A stretch of DNA of 38,265 bases from Gammaproteobacteria bacterium (GCA_020445165.1 JAGRHE010000008.1:1-38265), one strand, 5' to 3'; shown: positions 7,651-15,952, counted from the first letter of the stretch. Translations and numbers: made by a program. The notes: generated by a model not told the origin, from the sequence alone.

Positions 7651-8142
7651 ATGCTGCCCGACATCAAGACCATCCTTTACTGCACCGATCTGTCGGCCAA
7701 CTCGGAATATGCGTGTCGCTATGCCATCTACCTCGCACGGCTGACCGGTGCGGATGTCTACGTGCTGTACGTGGCCGAGAAACCCTCTGCAGATGCGATG
7801 GTCACGCTGGAGACCTACATCAAGGATTTCGCCGGACAGGAGAAGTTTCTCGCCGACCGACTGAAGCAGACCCGGCAGCAACTGAGCGACCGTCTGCACG
7901 CCTATCTGGACACGCTCGACGAAGAGGCGAAACCGCTGGCACATCACATCAAGGCGATCAACGTCTGCGAAGCGCACCCGGTCGACGAAATTTTGGAACA
8001 GTCGAAAAAACTCGACTGCGACCTGATCGTCATGGGCACGCACCGCAAGGGGATTGCCTACACCTTTCTTGGCAGCGTCTCGAAACGGGTGATCAGCAAC
8101 TCACGGATCCCGGTCCTCGTGGTGCCTCTGCCAAAAGCCTGA
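7651..8142 (+). CDS. Universal stress protein (UspA family) of the taurine transporter operon
   Basis: A 163-residue Usp domain protein. It begins IKTILYCTDLSANSEYACRYA and ends with the ATP-binding consensus G-2X-G-9X-G(S/T) in the form MGTHRKGIAYTFLGSVSKRVI, followed by PVLVVPLP. A Usp gene at the end of a TRAP operon recalls TeaD, which modulates the ectoine TRAP system TeaABC of Halomonas. A role in tuning TauKLM activity is a reasonable inference. The ATG at 7651 has GAGGA upstream and lies 19 bp after tauM. Upstream in-frame starts lie inside tauM and lack a ribosome site. ATP binding is predicted from the motif only. Confidence 0.85.
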   Translation: MLPDIKTILYCTDLSANSEYACRYAIYLARLTGADVYVLYVAEKPSADAMVTLETYIKDFAGQEKFLADRLKQTRQQLSDRLHAYLDTLDEEAKPLAHHIKAINVCEAHPVDEILEQSKKLDCDLIVMGTHRKGIAYTFLGSVSKRVISNSRIPVLVVPLPKA

Positions 8143-8218
8143 AGCCGCGAGCGGCCTGCCTTGCGTGCCTCCTGGCAAAATCTCGATTTTCCCTCAGAAG
8201 AGCAAAAAAATGACCGCG

Positions 8219-8261
8219 AAAGTCTATTTTCAAGACTTTTCGTATCTTTTATGCCTATAGT
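8219..8261 (+). promoter_or_regulatory. Inverted repeat and promoter before the first iclR gene
   Basis: A perfect inverted repeat, AAAGTCT/AGACTTT, with 7-bp arms and a 7-nt spacer (8219-8239) lies in an AT-rich stretch ahead of a good -10 (TATAGT, 8256-8261). The right arm coincides with the expected -35 position, so binding there would block polymerase. This suggests autoregulation by the IclR protein encoded downstream. Its arms differ from the AATGAGA arms at xsc, although the 7-7-7 layout is the same. Confidence 0.5.
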
Positions 8262-8364
8262 TGTGTATGCGGCACGTGCCCGCCGACGCAATGCCTGCGC
8301 CTGGGCGACCCGCTGCGAATTGCGCTGCGTTCCCAGGTGTAGATCCCGGAGGATGGATTCACAG

Positions 8365-9150
8365 ATGAAAGACGGCAGTACCCAGTCGACCCTGATCCGC
8401 GGTTTCACGATCGTCGAGAAGATCGTCGAGGCCGACAGGCCGGTGTCCAGCGCCTTCCTGGCCGAGGAACTCGACCTGCCGAAGGCCACGGTGCACCGCA
8501 TCTGCCAGCAGCTCGAAGAAGAAGGCCTGCTGCAACGCGAACGTGGCGGCAAACGTTTCACTGGCGGAAAAAGGCTGCGCCGGCTGGCGCTGTCGACCAT
8601 GTCGAACTCGGTCCTGGGCGCGCACCGTCACTCGATACTGCAAGACCTGTCCGAGGAGGTCGGCGAGACCTGCAACCTGACAATGCTCGACGGCAATGAG
8701 ATCGTCTATCTCGACCGCATCGAAACCAACTGGCCGTACCGCATCCACCTGCCGATCGGTTCCCACCTGCCGTTGTACTGCACCGCGACCGGCAAGCTGT
8801 TCCTGGCCAACATGAAGCCGGCCCTGCGCCGTCGCCTGCTCGACAGCCTGACGTTGAAACGGCATACGGAACTGACGATCACCGACAGCGACACCCTCGA
8901 GGCACAGCTGAACCGGATTGCCGAAGAAGGTGTTGGCTACGACAGCGGCGAGTACCTGGAGGGGATGGTGGCGATCGCGGTACCGGTCATCGGCGTAAAC
9001 AACCAGGTGTGTTTCGCGATCGCCATTCACGCACCGTCGGTGCGCAAGTCGCTCGACGAACTGCGGCAATATCTGCCGACATTGCGCCGTGCGGCTGCGC
9101 GCATGGCAGCCTCGGAATGCCGACCGCGCGACGCTGAAGACGTCGCCTGA
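8365..9150 (+). CDS. IclR-family transcriptional regulator, paralogue of iseR
   Basis: A 261-residue IclR regulator. The N-terminal winged helix (about residues 8-70) contains VSSAFLAEELDLPKATVHRI and LLQRERGGKRF. The C-terminal effector domain contains GETCNLTMLDGNEIVYLDRI, then LPLYCTATGKLFLA and VAIAVPVIG. ATG 8365 is preferred because GGAGG lies 12 nt upstream; the in-frame ATG at 8353 directly abuts that GGAGG and cannot use it. It resembles the regulator at 15,138 closely along its whole length (by eye roughly half the residues identical), so the two arose by duplication. It lies between the taurine and isethionate branches and could control xsc, sensing a shared intermediate. That target is inferred from the AATGA inverted repeats at xsc. 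Confidence 0.85.
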   Translation: MKDGSTQSTLIRGFTIVEKIVEADRPVSSAFLAEELDLPKATVHRICQQLEEEGLLQRERGGKRFTGGKRLRRLALSTMSNSVLGAHRHSILQDLSEEVGETCNLTMLDGNEIVYLDRIETNWPYRIHLPIGSHLPLYCTATGKLFLANMKPALRRRLLDSLTLKRHTELTITDSDTLEAQLNRIAEEGVGYDSGEYLEGMVAIAVPVIGVNNQVCFAIAIHAPSVRKSLDELRQYLPTLRRAAARMAASECRPRDAEDVA

Positions 9151-9166
9151 ACGGGATGACACGGGA

Positions 9167-9862
9167 ATGGACGAAACCAGCGCACAGTTGATCCCGACCC
9201 TCGATCTCGTGGCGCTGATCGCGTTTCTTGGCACCTGGGTTTCTTACGTCTTCTACACCAAACGGCGCAACATCCACAGCAAGCACGGATTGCTTGCCGC
9301 AATGAACCGGGTGCGCGAGCAGTGGACCACGACCATCCTCGAGCGCGAAAACCGCATCGTGGACAGCCAGGTCATCAACGGACTGGTGCGCAAGGAAACC
9401 TTCTTCGCATCGACCACGCTGCTGATACTCGCCAGTACGGTCGCCCTGCTCGGCATGGGCGACCAGGTCAACCAGCTGTTCCGCGACATCCCCTTCGCGC
9501 GCGAGATGCCGCTCGCCGTGTGGGAGCTCAAAGTCGCCGTACTCGCCGTGACCTTCGTCTACGCGTTCTTCAAGTTCACCTGGTCGATTCGCCAGCATTC
9601 CTACTGCGCCATACTGCTCGCGGCGATCCCGCTGCCGGACCAGGTTGCCGAGCGCAATGGTGCACAGCAGGCGGACCGGCTCGCACGGCTGAGCAACCTG
9701 GCAGCACGGCATTTCAACGATGGCATGCGAGCCTATTACTTCGCTCTCGCCGAATTGAGCTGGTTCTTCAACACCTGGGTATTCCTGCTCGCGATCGTCT
9801 GGGTGGTGGTGGTGCTCTATCGGCGCGAGTTTCACTCCAAGGCGCTTACGATCCTCACCTGA
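9167..9862 (+). CDS. DUF599 family membrane protein
   Basis: A 231-residue inner-membrane protein with four probable transmembrane segments: near residues 10-27 (LDLVALIAFLGTWVSYVFY), 78-96 (LLILASTVALLGMG), 117-135 (LKVAVLAVTFVYAFFKF) and 205-222 (WVFLLAIVWVVVVLY). The order of motifs (HGLLAAMNRVREQW, RENRIVDSQVINGLVRKETFFAST, a late LSWFFNTWVF) matches DUF599, a family without a known function. It starts 16 bp after the iclR stop with a GGGA-type ribosome site and is probably cotranscribed with it. It converges on iseJ. A link to sulfonate metabolism, for example as an exporter or sensor partner, is only suggested by position. Confidence 0.75.
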   Translation: MDETSAQLIPTLDLVALIAFLGTWVSYVFYTKRRNIHSKHGLLAAMNRVREQWTTTILERENRIVDSQVINGLVRKETFFASTTLLILASTVALLGMGDQVNQLFRDIPFAREMPLAVWELKVAVLAVTFVYAFFKFTWSIRQHSYCAILLAAIPLPDQVAERNGAQQADRLARLSNLAARHFNDGMRAYYFALAELSWFFNTWVFLLAIVWVVVVLYRREFHSKALTILT

Positions 9863-9913
9863 CGGCATCCATGCCCTGTCAGTTCGGTGGCGGACCAAGA
9901 CCTGTGCCGTCAG
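9859..9913. terminator. Inverted repeat spanning the two converging gene ends
   Basis: CTGACGGCA (9859-9867) and TGCCGTCAG (9905-9913) are perfect 9-bp complements 37 nt apart. Each arm overlaps the stop-codon region of one of the converging genes (DUF599 and iseJ). Inner pairing of GGCAT with ATGCC is also possible. With no T-tract, a bidirectional terminator or 3'-end protection element is plausible but unproven. Confidence 0.4.
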
Positions 9914-11520
9914 TTTGCGCCGGCGTCCTCGAGGATCATGTCCGCAGCCTTCTCCGCGATCATGATGGTCGGGGCGTTGGTATTGCCCGAGACGATCTCC
10001 GGCATGATCGAGGCATCCGCCACGCGCAGTCCGCGCAAACCATGCACGCGCAACCGATCGTCGACCACGGCCATGTCGTCGTGTCCCATCTTGCATGTGC
10101 TGGTGGGGTGGTAGATTGTCTGGCTGTACTTGCGCGCCGCCTCCAGCAGTTCCTCATCGGTCTGGTACTGACGTCCCGGCACGTATTCATCGATGATGTG
10201 CGGCGCCAGGGCCGGCGCCTCGGCAATGCGCCGGGCGACCTTGATGCTGTCGATTGCGACTCGCTGATCGCGCTCGTCAGACAGGTAGTTGGGGTGTATT
10301 GCCGGATGCTGCAGCGGGTCTTTGGACACGATTTCCAGGTAGCCGCGACTGTGCGGCCGCAGCTGGCAAACCGATGACGTGAAGGCCGAAAACTTGTGCG
10401 CGCCGTCGCCCGGCTTGTCAGCGCTGAGCGGCTGCATGTGGAACTGGATGTCGGGTCGCGCGACATCCGGATTCGAGCGAGTGAACACCGCCACCTGGCT
10501 CGCCGCCAGGGTCAACGGACCGGTCCGCGTAAGGATGTACTGCATCCCCACCCAGCCCTGCTTGAAGATGTTGTTGACCTCATCGTTGAGCGTGCGCTGA
10601 CTGGTCTTGAACACCAGGCGAATCTGCAGGTGGTCCTGAAGATTCTGCCCGACACCCGGCAGATCCCTAACCAATGGTACGCCAACCTTTTCCAGCACCG
10701 CCCCCGGGCCGACGCCGGACAGCTGCAGGATCTGCGGCGAACCGATCGCACCGGCTGAAAGAATCACTTCCCGGTTGGCCCGCACGACCTGGAGCTTACC
10801 GTCCTTGACGAACTCGATACCAACCGCCCGGTCGTCCTCGAACAGCACCCGGGTGGTCTGCGCCTTGATCAGCACTTTCAGATTCGGGCGTTTGCGGACC
10901 GGACGCAGAAAGCCTTTGGCGGTACTCCAACGGAAGCCCTTGTGCGCAGTCTGCTGGAAATAGCTCACCCCTTCCTGCACGGCGCCGTTGTAGTCCTTGT
11001 TGTAGGGAATGCCGACCTGTGTCGCCGCCTTGATGAAGAAGTCTGCTATCGGACGGCGCAGGCGCAGGTCTGAAACCTTCAACGGTCCCCCAACACCGTG
11101 GTACTCATCCGCGCCACGTTCCTGGTCTTCCGACTTCTTGAAGTACGTCAGCACCTCCTTGAATGACCAGCCCTGGTTGCCAAGTTCGGCCCAGCGATCG
11201 TAATCCTCCGGTTGACCGCGCACATACAGCAGCCCGTTCAGCGAACTCGATCCGCCCAACACCTTGCCGCGTGGCCACTGCAGACTGCGGCCGGCAATGC
11301 CCTCGTCCGGCTCGGTGCGATAACACCAGTCGGTCGCGGGATGATGCATGGTTTTGAAATAGCCAACCGGGATATGGATCCACGGGTTGATGTCCCTGCC
11401 ACCGGCTTCCATGAGCAATACACGATTATTGGGATCCGCCGACAGACGGTTGGCCAACACGCACCCGGCCGACCCGGCACCGACAACGATGTAGTCGAAT
11501 TGCTGTTCCGCGTCGCTCAT
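9910..11520 (-). CDS. iseJ: GMC-family alcohol dehydrogenase, probable isethionate dehydrogenase
   Basis: A 536-residue FAD-dependent GMC oxidoreductase related to choline dehydrogenase. The FAD motif [15 protein letters not shown] lies at residues 12-26, the GMC signature 1 at [15 protein letters not shown], signature 2 at [17 protein letters not shown], and the C-terminal catalytic region at [12 protein letters not shown] and [17 protein letters not shown]. In Cupriavidus necator IseJ oxidises isethionate to sulfoacetaldehyde with a respiratory acceptor. Here the gene is divergent from a TRAP transporter followed by an IclR regulator, the arrangement described for marine isethionate clusters, and no betB partner is nearby. 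A choline or other primary-alcohol dehydrogenase is the alternative. The ATG has GGGGAG upstream. Its promoter shares AATGA repeats with xsc. Confidence 0.78.
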   Translation of the reverse strand: MSDAEQQFDYIVVGAGSAGCVLANRLSADPNNRVLLMEAGGRDINPWIHIPVGYFKTMHHPATDWCYRTEPDEGIAGRSLQWPRGKVLGGSSSLNGLLYVRGQPEDYDRWAELGNQGWSFKEVLTYFKKSEDQERGADEYHGVGGPLKVSDLRLRRPIADFFIKAATQVGIPYNKDYNGAVQEGVSYFQQTAHKGFRWSTAKGFLRPVRKRPNLKVLIKAQTTRVLFEDDRAVGIEFVKDGKLQVVRANREVILSAGAIGSPQILQLSGVGPGAVLEKVGVPLVRDLPGVGQNLQDHLQIRLVFKTSQRTLNDEVNNIFKQGWVGMQYILTRTGPLTLAASQVAVFTRSNPDVARPDIQFHMQPLSADKPGDGAHKFSAFTSSVCQLRPHSRGYLEIVSKDPLQHPAIHPNYLSDERDQRVAIDSIKVARRIAEAPALAPHIIDEYVPGRQYQTDEELLEAARKYSQTIYHPTSTCKMGHDDMAVVDDRLRVHGLRGLRVADASIMPEIVSGNTNAPTIMIAEKAADMILEDAGAN

Positions 11521-11630
11521 CCAGATTCTCCCCGCAGCGGCAAGCCCCGTGAGCCCTCACGAGGGTTGTAAGCCTGCCGGTTTACCTGACCGGTCGCTGC
11601 CACGGGCTCCCCGATGACAGCGGCCACCAT

Positions 11631-11649
11631 CTCATTCCGCATCAATGAG
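11631..11649. promoter_or_regulatory. CTCATT/AATGAG inverted repeat in the iseJ leader
   Basis: CTCATT (11631-11636) and AATGAG (11644-11649) are inverted halves around a 7-nt spacer. The half-sites match those at the xsc promoter but point the other way. The element lies just downstream of the predicted iseJ transcription start, a position suited to repression. It is one of three AATGA-type elements in this intergenic region, which otherwise (11,521-11,910) shows no gene. Confidence 0.45.
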
Positions 11650-11657
11650 TTTTTTTG

Positions 11658-11686
11658 AGCCTAAATGAATCATTTTTCGTAGTCAA
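11658..11686 (-). promoter_or_regulatory. Candidate iseJ promoter with an internal palindrome
   Basis: TTGACT (-35, 11681-11686 on the minus strand), a 17-nt spacer and a poor -10 (TAGGCT, 11658-11663). The 13-bp palindrome AAATGA-A-TCATTT (11663-11675) fills the spacer. The arrangement parallels the xsc promoter, where TTGACA is followed at almost the same distance by an AATGA repeat. This suggests that both genes obey one regulator. Confidence 0.5.
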
Positions 11687-11689
11687 TGG

Positions 11690-11727
11690 TTGCTTTTATT
11701 TTCTTATTGTCTATAAATGAGTCTCAT
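11690..11727 (+). promoter_or_regulatory. Candidate iseKLM promoter with an operator at the start site
   Basis: TTGCTT (11690-11695), a 16-nt spacer and TATAAA (11712-11717) form a plausible promoter with a strong -10. The palindrome ATGAG-T-CTCAT (11717-11727) follows directly and would cover the transcription start. Divergent, nearly back-to-back promoters with shared half-sites suggest joint control of iseJ and iseKLM, probably by IseR. Confidence 0.5.
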
Positions 11728-11910
11728 GGAGTCACTTTTCTTGTTTTCGATAAGGTCCTGCTGATATTCCCCGAGCAGGAGGCCACCAGGACCGAACCAA
11801 GAGCCGAAGCGACCCATGACAAACGGCATAACCCTTCAATCGAGCGCTTTGAACAACAAGAACAGCGTCCGAAGGCACGCTGCCCACCATATAAATGAGG
11901 AGTGATCACG

Positions 11911-13137
11911 ATGACAGAAGAAGCGAACAAGATTTCACGCCGCGATTTCATGAGGGTGTCTGCACGCTACGGCATGACCTCGACGCTGCTCGCCGCCGGC
12001 ACGCTGGGCGCAGGCGCTACCCTGTCGCAGCTCGCCAGCGCGGCCGAGAGCACCGCGAACAAGCGCGCCGCAGTCAAACCGAAGTTCGAACTCAAATTCG
12101 GCGCATCCGGCTTCAACGATAAGAACCTCGACATCCAAAAATCCGGACAACTGTTCTTCGCCAAGGACCTGGAAGACCGCACCAATGGCGCGATCCGCGT
12201 CGAATTCATCGGCAGCAACCAGATATGCGGGCAGACCAACTGCGTAAAGAAGACCCAACAGGGTATCGTCGATATCTACTCTGCTTCCACGCAGAACTCT
12301 GCCGGTGGTGCGCCCTATCTGAACGTGCTCGACTACGCATACATGTTCCCGTCGCGTGCGGCGCAGTATCACTTCTTCTACAGCCCGAAGAGCGAGGTGC
12401 TGCTGCGTGAACCGCTGCGTCAGCGGCACAAGCTGCAGTTCCTGTTCACTCACTGCGAGCTGCGCGGAATCCAGCTCGGTTTGAAATGGAAGGACAAGCC
12501 GACCGTGACCTCGGTCGAGCAGCTCGCCGGCACCAAGAACCGCGTGACCGGTACCCAGCTTGGCCGCATCGCGATGGAGCTGATGAACCTGAACCCGGTG
12601 CCGATCGCCTGGGAAGAGACGCTCGACGGCCTCAAGCAGGGTCTGATCGATGGCGCAGAGACCTGGATGGGCGCGGTCGCCTATGCTGGCATGGCGCCAG
12701 TCGTATCACAGTGCGTCGACCTGCAGTTCTTCTGTGGCACCGAGCACACCTCGATGAGCCTGCCGGTGTTCGACAAGCTCGGATCCGACCTGCAGGACGA
12801 CGTCATGGAATCGGCCTACCTGGCCCAGGTGTTTACGCAGGGCATGAACGAGGCGGGCCTTTACGACATCGTCGGTGCGACCAACCCGCAGAAGCCGGGC
12901 ACCATCTTCGCCGAGAACAACGTCCGTGTTGCCACCTTGTCCGAAGCCGAGCTGCGCAAGGCTGAAGAGATGTGTTCACCGGAGTTCAACCCCAAGCCCT
13001 GGGAGGAATGGCGCGAGCGTTTGAACAAGTGGTCCGGCGGACACGACACCTACAAGGAGATCTACGACGTCGCACGCGAGATCCCGAAGGATATGCCGCC
13101 GGTCAACGTACCGCCGCAGCGTTGGTGGAAAGGCTGA
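11911..13137 (+). CDS. iseK: TRAP transporter substrate-binding protein with Tat signal, probably for isethionate
   Basis: A 408-residue DctP-type binding protein. The N-terminus carries a twin-arginine signal, ISRRDFMRVSARYG, followed by a hydrophobic stretch and a probable cleavage after LASA (about residue 46). The protein may thus fold in the cytoplasm before export, unlike the Sec-type tauK product. The mature part has TRAP features such as LEDRTNGAIRVEFIG, GTKNRVTGTQLGRIAMELMNLNPVPIAWEETLDGLKQ split over its centre, and DGAETWMGAVAYAG. ATG 11911 was chosen because GAGGAG lies 8 nt upstream; an in-frame GTG at 11902 overlaps that site. Its place beside iseJ and iseR supports isethionate as ligand. 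The ligand is inferred. Confidence 0.83.
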   Translation: MTEEANKISRRDFMRVSARYGMTSTLLAAGTLGAGATLSQLASAAESTANKRAAVKPKFELKFGASGFNDKNLDIQKSGQLFFAKDLEDRTNGAIRVEFIGSNQICGQTNCVKKTQQGIVDIYSASTQNSAGGAPYLNVLDYAYMFPSRAAQYHFFYSPKSEVLLREPLRQRHKLQFLFTHCELRGIQLGLKWKDKPTVTSVEQLAGTKNRVTGTQLGRIAMELMNLNPVPIAWEETLDGLKQGLIDGAETWMGAVAYAGMAPVVSQCVDLQFFCGTEHTSMSLPVFDKLGSDLQDDVMESAYLAQVFTQGMNEAGLYDIVGATNPQKPGTIFAENNVRVATLSEAELRKAEEMCSPEFNPKPWEEWRERLNKWSGGHDTYKEIYDVAREIPKDMPPVNVPPQRWWKG

Positions 13138-13154
13138 TCCACAGCAATGCGTTG

Positions 13155-13220
13155 CCGCGCGGATGCCCGTCATCCGCGCGGTGGCATCCGTTTACCTGAA
13201 CTGCCGCCTGACGGGCGGCA
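13155..13220 (+). other. Two tandem stem-loops between iseK and iseL
   Basis: A perfect 11-bp stem, CCGCGCGGATG/CATCCGCGCGG, with a 5-nt loop (13155-13181) is followed by a 7-bp stem, TGCCGCC/GGCGGCA (13202-13220). Neither has a T-tract. Layout and position match the pair between tauK and tauL, consistent with selective stabilisation of the binding-protein message. Confidence 0.72.
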
Positions 13221-13280
13221 CAATCACCTGCTGCATGCATCCCATGCTGTCGCGGTATGCACGCAGGGAGGGGACACGAC

Positions 13281-13808
13281 ATGAACTTTCTGGCATCCAT
13301 ACTCCGGTGGCTGGACAACAACACCGAGAAGGTGGTCATCCTGATCGCCTATATCACGATGGCCGGCATCATCTTCGTCGAGGTGATACGCCGCTTCCTG
13401 TTCAACGAACAGGTGGCATGGAGCACCACCGTTCCGGTGTTGTTGTTCCTCTGGGTCACCTGGTTCGGTGCCGCCTATAACGTACGCCAACGCACGCATC
13501 TCTCGCTAACCGAAGTGCGTTCACGTATGCCGTATGGCGCCCAGTTCGCCTGCTTCATACTGGATGCGGTGCTGTGGGTCGTGTTCGCAGGCATCGTCAT
13601 CTACTTCACCTACGAGCAGACGTGGCTGGCCTACGACAACTTCGCCATTGTCGGTGGCACCGATAACGTCATGGAGTGGTGGTTCTACCTGGCGACGCCG
13701 CTTGCATGGAGCCTGATCGTGATACGCGTTATTCAGAATCTCGTGCAGGACATCAGGCGTTACCGCAACCGCGAACCCTTCATCCTGCAAGCCTCGCTGC
13801 TCGACTAG
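13281..13808 (+). CDS. iseL: TRAP transporter small permease subunit (DctQ family)
   Basis: A 175-residue membrane protein with four predicted helices: VVILIAYITMAGIIFVEVI, VPVLLFLWVTWFGAAYNV, FILDAVLWVVFAGIVIYF and FYLATPLAWSLIVIRVI. The segment VAWSTTVPVLLFLWVTWFGAAY is the DctQ conserved core. ATG 13281 is preceded by GGAGGGG at about 8 nt; an earlier in-frame ATG at 13257 has no such site. It lies 143 bp after iseK across the hairpins and 10 bp before iseM. Its role is to couple the binding protein to the large permease. The substrate is inferred from neighbours. Confidence 0.85.
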   Translation: MNFLASILRWLDNNTEKVVILIAYITMAGIIFVEVIRRFLFNEQVAWSTTVPVLLFLWVTWFGAAYNVRQRTHLSLTEVRSRMPYGAQFACFILDAVLWVVFAGIVIYFTYEQTWLAYDNFAIVGGTDNVMEWWFYLATPLAWSLIVIRVIQNLVQDIRRYRNREPFILQASLLD

Positions 13809-13818
13809 GAGCCTCCCC

Positions 13819-15108
13819 ATGGACAACGGAACACTCATTGCGCTCATCTCGATTGGTGTCACGATACTGTTCGTGCTCGGGGTACCCATCTTCCTGGTCA
13901 TCGGCTTCTGGGTCGTCGGCGTCAGCCTGGTGATCGACTTCACGCTGGCCAACATCGGCGTCACGCTGTTCGAGGGACTGAGCTTCTTCGGCCTGCTGGC
14001 GCTACCGCTGTTTATTCTGACCGGCGACCTGATCAACGCCGCGGGCATCGCCAAACGCATGTCCGATTTTGCATACTCGGTGCTCGGTTGGGTCCGCGGC
14101 GGACTCGGCATGGCGACCATTGGCGCGTGCGGGATGTTCGCGGCGATTTCGGGCTCGAATGCCGGGACGACCGCGACAATCGGCTCGATCATGCAGCCCG
14201 AGATGGCGAAAAACGGCTACGATCCGCGTTTCGCCGCCGCAACAGCGGCCGCAGGCGGCACAGTTGGCATCATCATCCCTCCCAGCATCATCTTCATCGT
14301 TTACGGCTTCCTGCTCGACCTGCCGATCAGTGACCTGTTCATCGGCGGCATGTTGCCGGGCATCCTGATGGTTATTGCGATGCAGGGCGCCTGCTACTAC
14401 ATGTGCCGCAAGAACAACTGGGGACACCTGATCAAGTTCGAACCCAGGAAGGTCGCTCGCACCGCACTAAAGGCCTATCTCGGTTTCATCGCCATCGGGA
14501 TCGTGATCTACGGTATCTATTCCGGCACCTTCTCGCCTACCGAAGCCGCCGGCGTCACTGTCGGTTTCTGCCTGATCGCCGGCGTCTTGATCACCCGTCA
14601 GATCAAGCTCAGCAAATTACCCGAGATTCTGCTCCGTTCCGGCCAGATCAACGGCATGCTGGCGCCGCTGATTGCGGTGTCCGTGGTCATGCAGCAGATC
14701 CTGTCACTGCTTGGTGCCGGCGAGGTGATCAACGGCTGGATGGCAATGCTCGGCGATCCGACGTTCGTTCTCCTGGCCTGCATGTTCATGGTGTTGGCGG
14801 CCGGCACGGTACTGGAAAGCTTGCCGAACACTATCATTTTGGCGCCGATTCTCGCACCAATCGCCTACGCAACAGGCGTCGACCCGATCCATTTCGCGGT
14901 GATCTTCCTGGTAGGCGATGCAATTGGCTTCATTACCCCGCCGTATGGCCTGAACCTGTACGTCGCAAGTGGCATGACAGGTATCCCGTACTTCACGATC
15001 GTGCGTTACGTGGTGCCGTACTTGATTGCGTTGATGGTCGCATGGATGATAATCGCGTTCTGGCCGCCGCTGTCGACGTTCCTGCTGCAGTTCGGCGGTA
15101 CAGGCTGA
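13819..15108 (+). CDS. iseM: TRAP transporter large permease subunit (DctM family)
   Basis: A 429-residue polytopic permease. DctM landmarks are visible: FVLGVPIFLVIGFWVVG, the GLLALPLFILTGDLINAAGI helix pair, AAISGSNAGTTATIGSIMQPEM, GGTVGIIIPPSIIFIVYG, GIYSGTFSPTEAAGVTVG, and LESLPNTIILAPILAPIAYATGVDPIHFAV. It begins 10 bp after iseL with AGGAG upstream and is followed 29 bp later by iseR. It resembles tauM in architecture but is clearly divergent in sequence and loop lengths, so the two TRAP systems are not a recent duplication. It should transport isethionate with sodium symport, by context. Confidence 0.87.
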   Translation: MDNGTLIALISIGVTILFVLGVPIFLVIGFWVVGVSLVIDFTLANIGVTLFEGLSFFGLLALPLFILTGDLINAAGIAKRMSDFAYSVLGWVRGGLGMATIGACGMFAAISGSNAGTTATIGSIMQPEMAKNGYDPRFAAATAAAGGTVGIIIPPSIIFIVYGFLLDLPISDLFIGGMLPGILMVIAMQGACYYMCRKNNWGHLIKFEPRKVARTALKAYLGFIAIGIVIYGIYSGTFSPTEAAGVTVGFCLIAGVLITRQIKLSKLPEILLRSGQINGMLAPLIAVSVVMQQILSLLGAGEVINGWMAMLGDPTFVLLACMFMVLAAGTVLESLPNTIILAPILAPIAYATGVDPIHFAVIFLVGDAIGFITPPYGLNLYVASGMTGIPYFTIVRYVVPYLIALMVAWMIIAFWPPLSTFLLQFGGTG

Positions 15109-15137
15109 AGTCGCTTTGACTCACTGGTCCCGTGTTA

Positions 15138-15911
15138 ATGGAAAAACAAAACCACCCGACAATCCTGCGCGGCCTGATCGTTCTCGAGAAGGTCGTGCAG
15201 GCTCAGCGCCCGATCTCGGCAACCGACCTGCTCGAGGACGTGGACCTGCCCAAGCCCACCCTGAACCGCATACTGCAGCAGTTGGAAGAAGAGGGACTGC
15301 TGCAGCGCGAACCCGTTAATCGTCGTTACATGCCTGGACCTCGCACCCGCGAGATGGCGTTGGGCGTGATGTCGAACCGGGCTGTCGGCGCACCGCGCCA
15401 TGCCATCCTGAAGGCGCTGTCGGAAGAAATCGGTGAAACCTGCAACTGCACCATGCTCGACGGCGATCACACTGTGTACTTCGACCGCGTCGAAGCCAAT
15501 TGGCCCTATCGCATTCAGCTACCGGTCGGTTCGCAACTTCCGCTCCACTGCACGGCCAGCGGCAAGCTGTTCCTTGCCAACATGTCGCAACGGCTGCGCC
15601 AGCGCCTGATCAACGCAGCACCGCTGAAACGCTATACCGATCGTACGATCACGGATCCGAAGTTACTCAACGATGAGCTCTCACGCATCGAGCTGGACGG
15701 TATCGGAATCGACAACGAGGAGTTCATGACTGGCATGGTGGCTATCGCAGTGCCCGTATTCAACGCCTCGAATAACATCTGCTTCACGGTTGCGGCGCAC
15801 GCACCTACCGTGAGAAAGCCACTCGAAGCACTACGCCAGTTCATTCCATCCCTGCGCCGTGCAGCGGCGGCCATGGCGGCCAGCTACTGTGCCGCGGACG
15901 AAGAGCGCTGA
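15138..15911 (+). CDS. iseR: IclR-family regulator of the isethionate genes
   Basis: A 257-residue IclR protein. The winged helix (about residues 6-68) contains ISATDLLEDVDLPKPTLNRI and LLQREPVNRRY. The effector domain contains GETCNCTMLDGDHTVYFDRV, LPLHCTASGKLFLANM and VAIAVPVFN. Its location directly after iseKLM, with iseJ divergent, matches the ise clusters in which IseR is an IclR protein. ATG 15138 is used; a GTG at 15132 in the same frame is an alternative, and neither has a strong ribosome site. It probably binds the AATGA-type repeats between iseJ and iseK. It is a close paralogue of the regulator at 8365, most conserved in the effector pocket, which suggests a similar ligand. Confidence 0.82.
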   Translation: MEKQNHPTILRGLIVLEKVVQAQRPISATDLLEDVDLPKPTLNRILQQLEEEGLLQREPVNRRYMPGPRTREMALGVMSNRAVGAPRHAILKALSEEIGETCNCTMLDGDHTVYFDRVEANWPYRIQLPVGSQLPLHCTASGKLFLANMSQRLRQRLINAAPLKRYTDRTITDPKLLNDELSRIELDGIGIDNEEFMTGMVAIAVPVFNASNNICFTVAAHAPTVRKPLEALRQFIPSLRRAAAAMAASYCAADEER

Positions 15912-15952
15912 CTGTTTTCAGTCCGACCGATCACGCACCACGGTAGATCTAA

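Noticed and set aside
9910..11520. Choline dehydrogenase betA
   Set aside because: The GMC fold fits, but no betB, betI or choline transporter is near. The divergent TRAP and IclR genes point to isethionate dehydrogenase instead.
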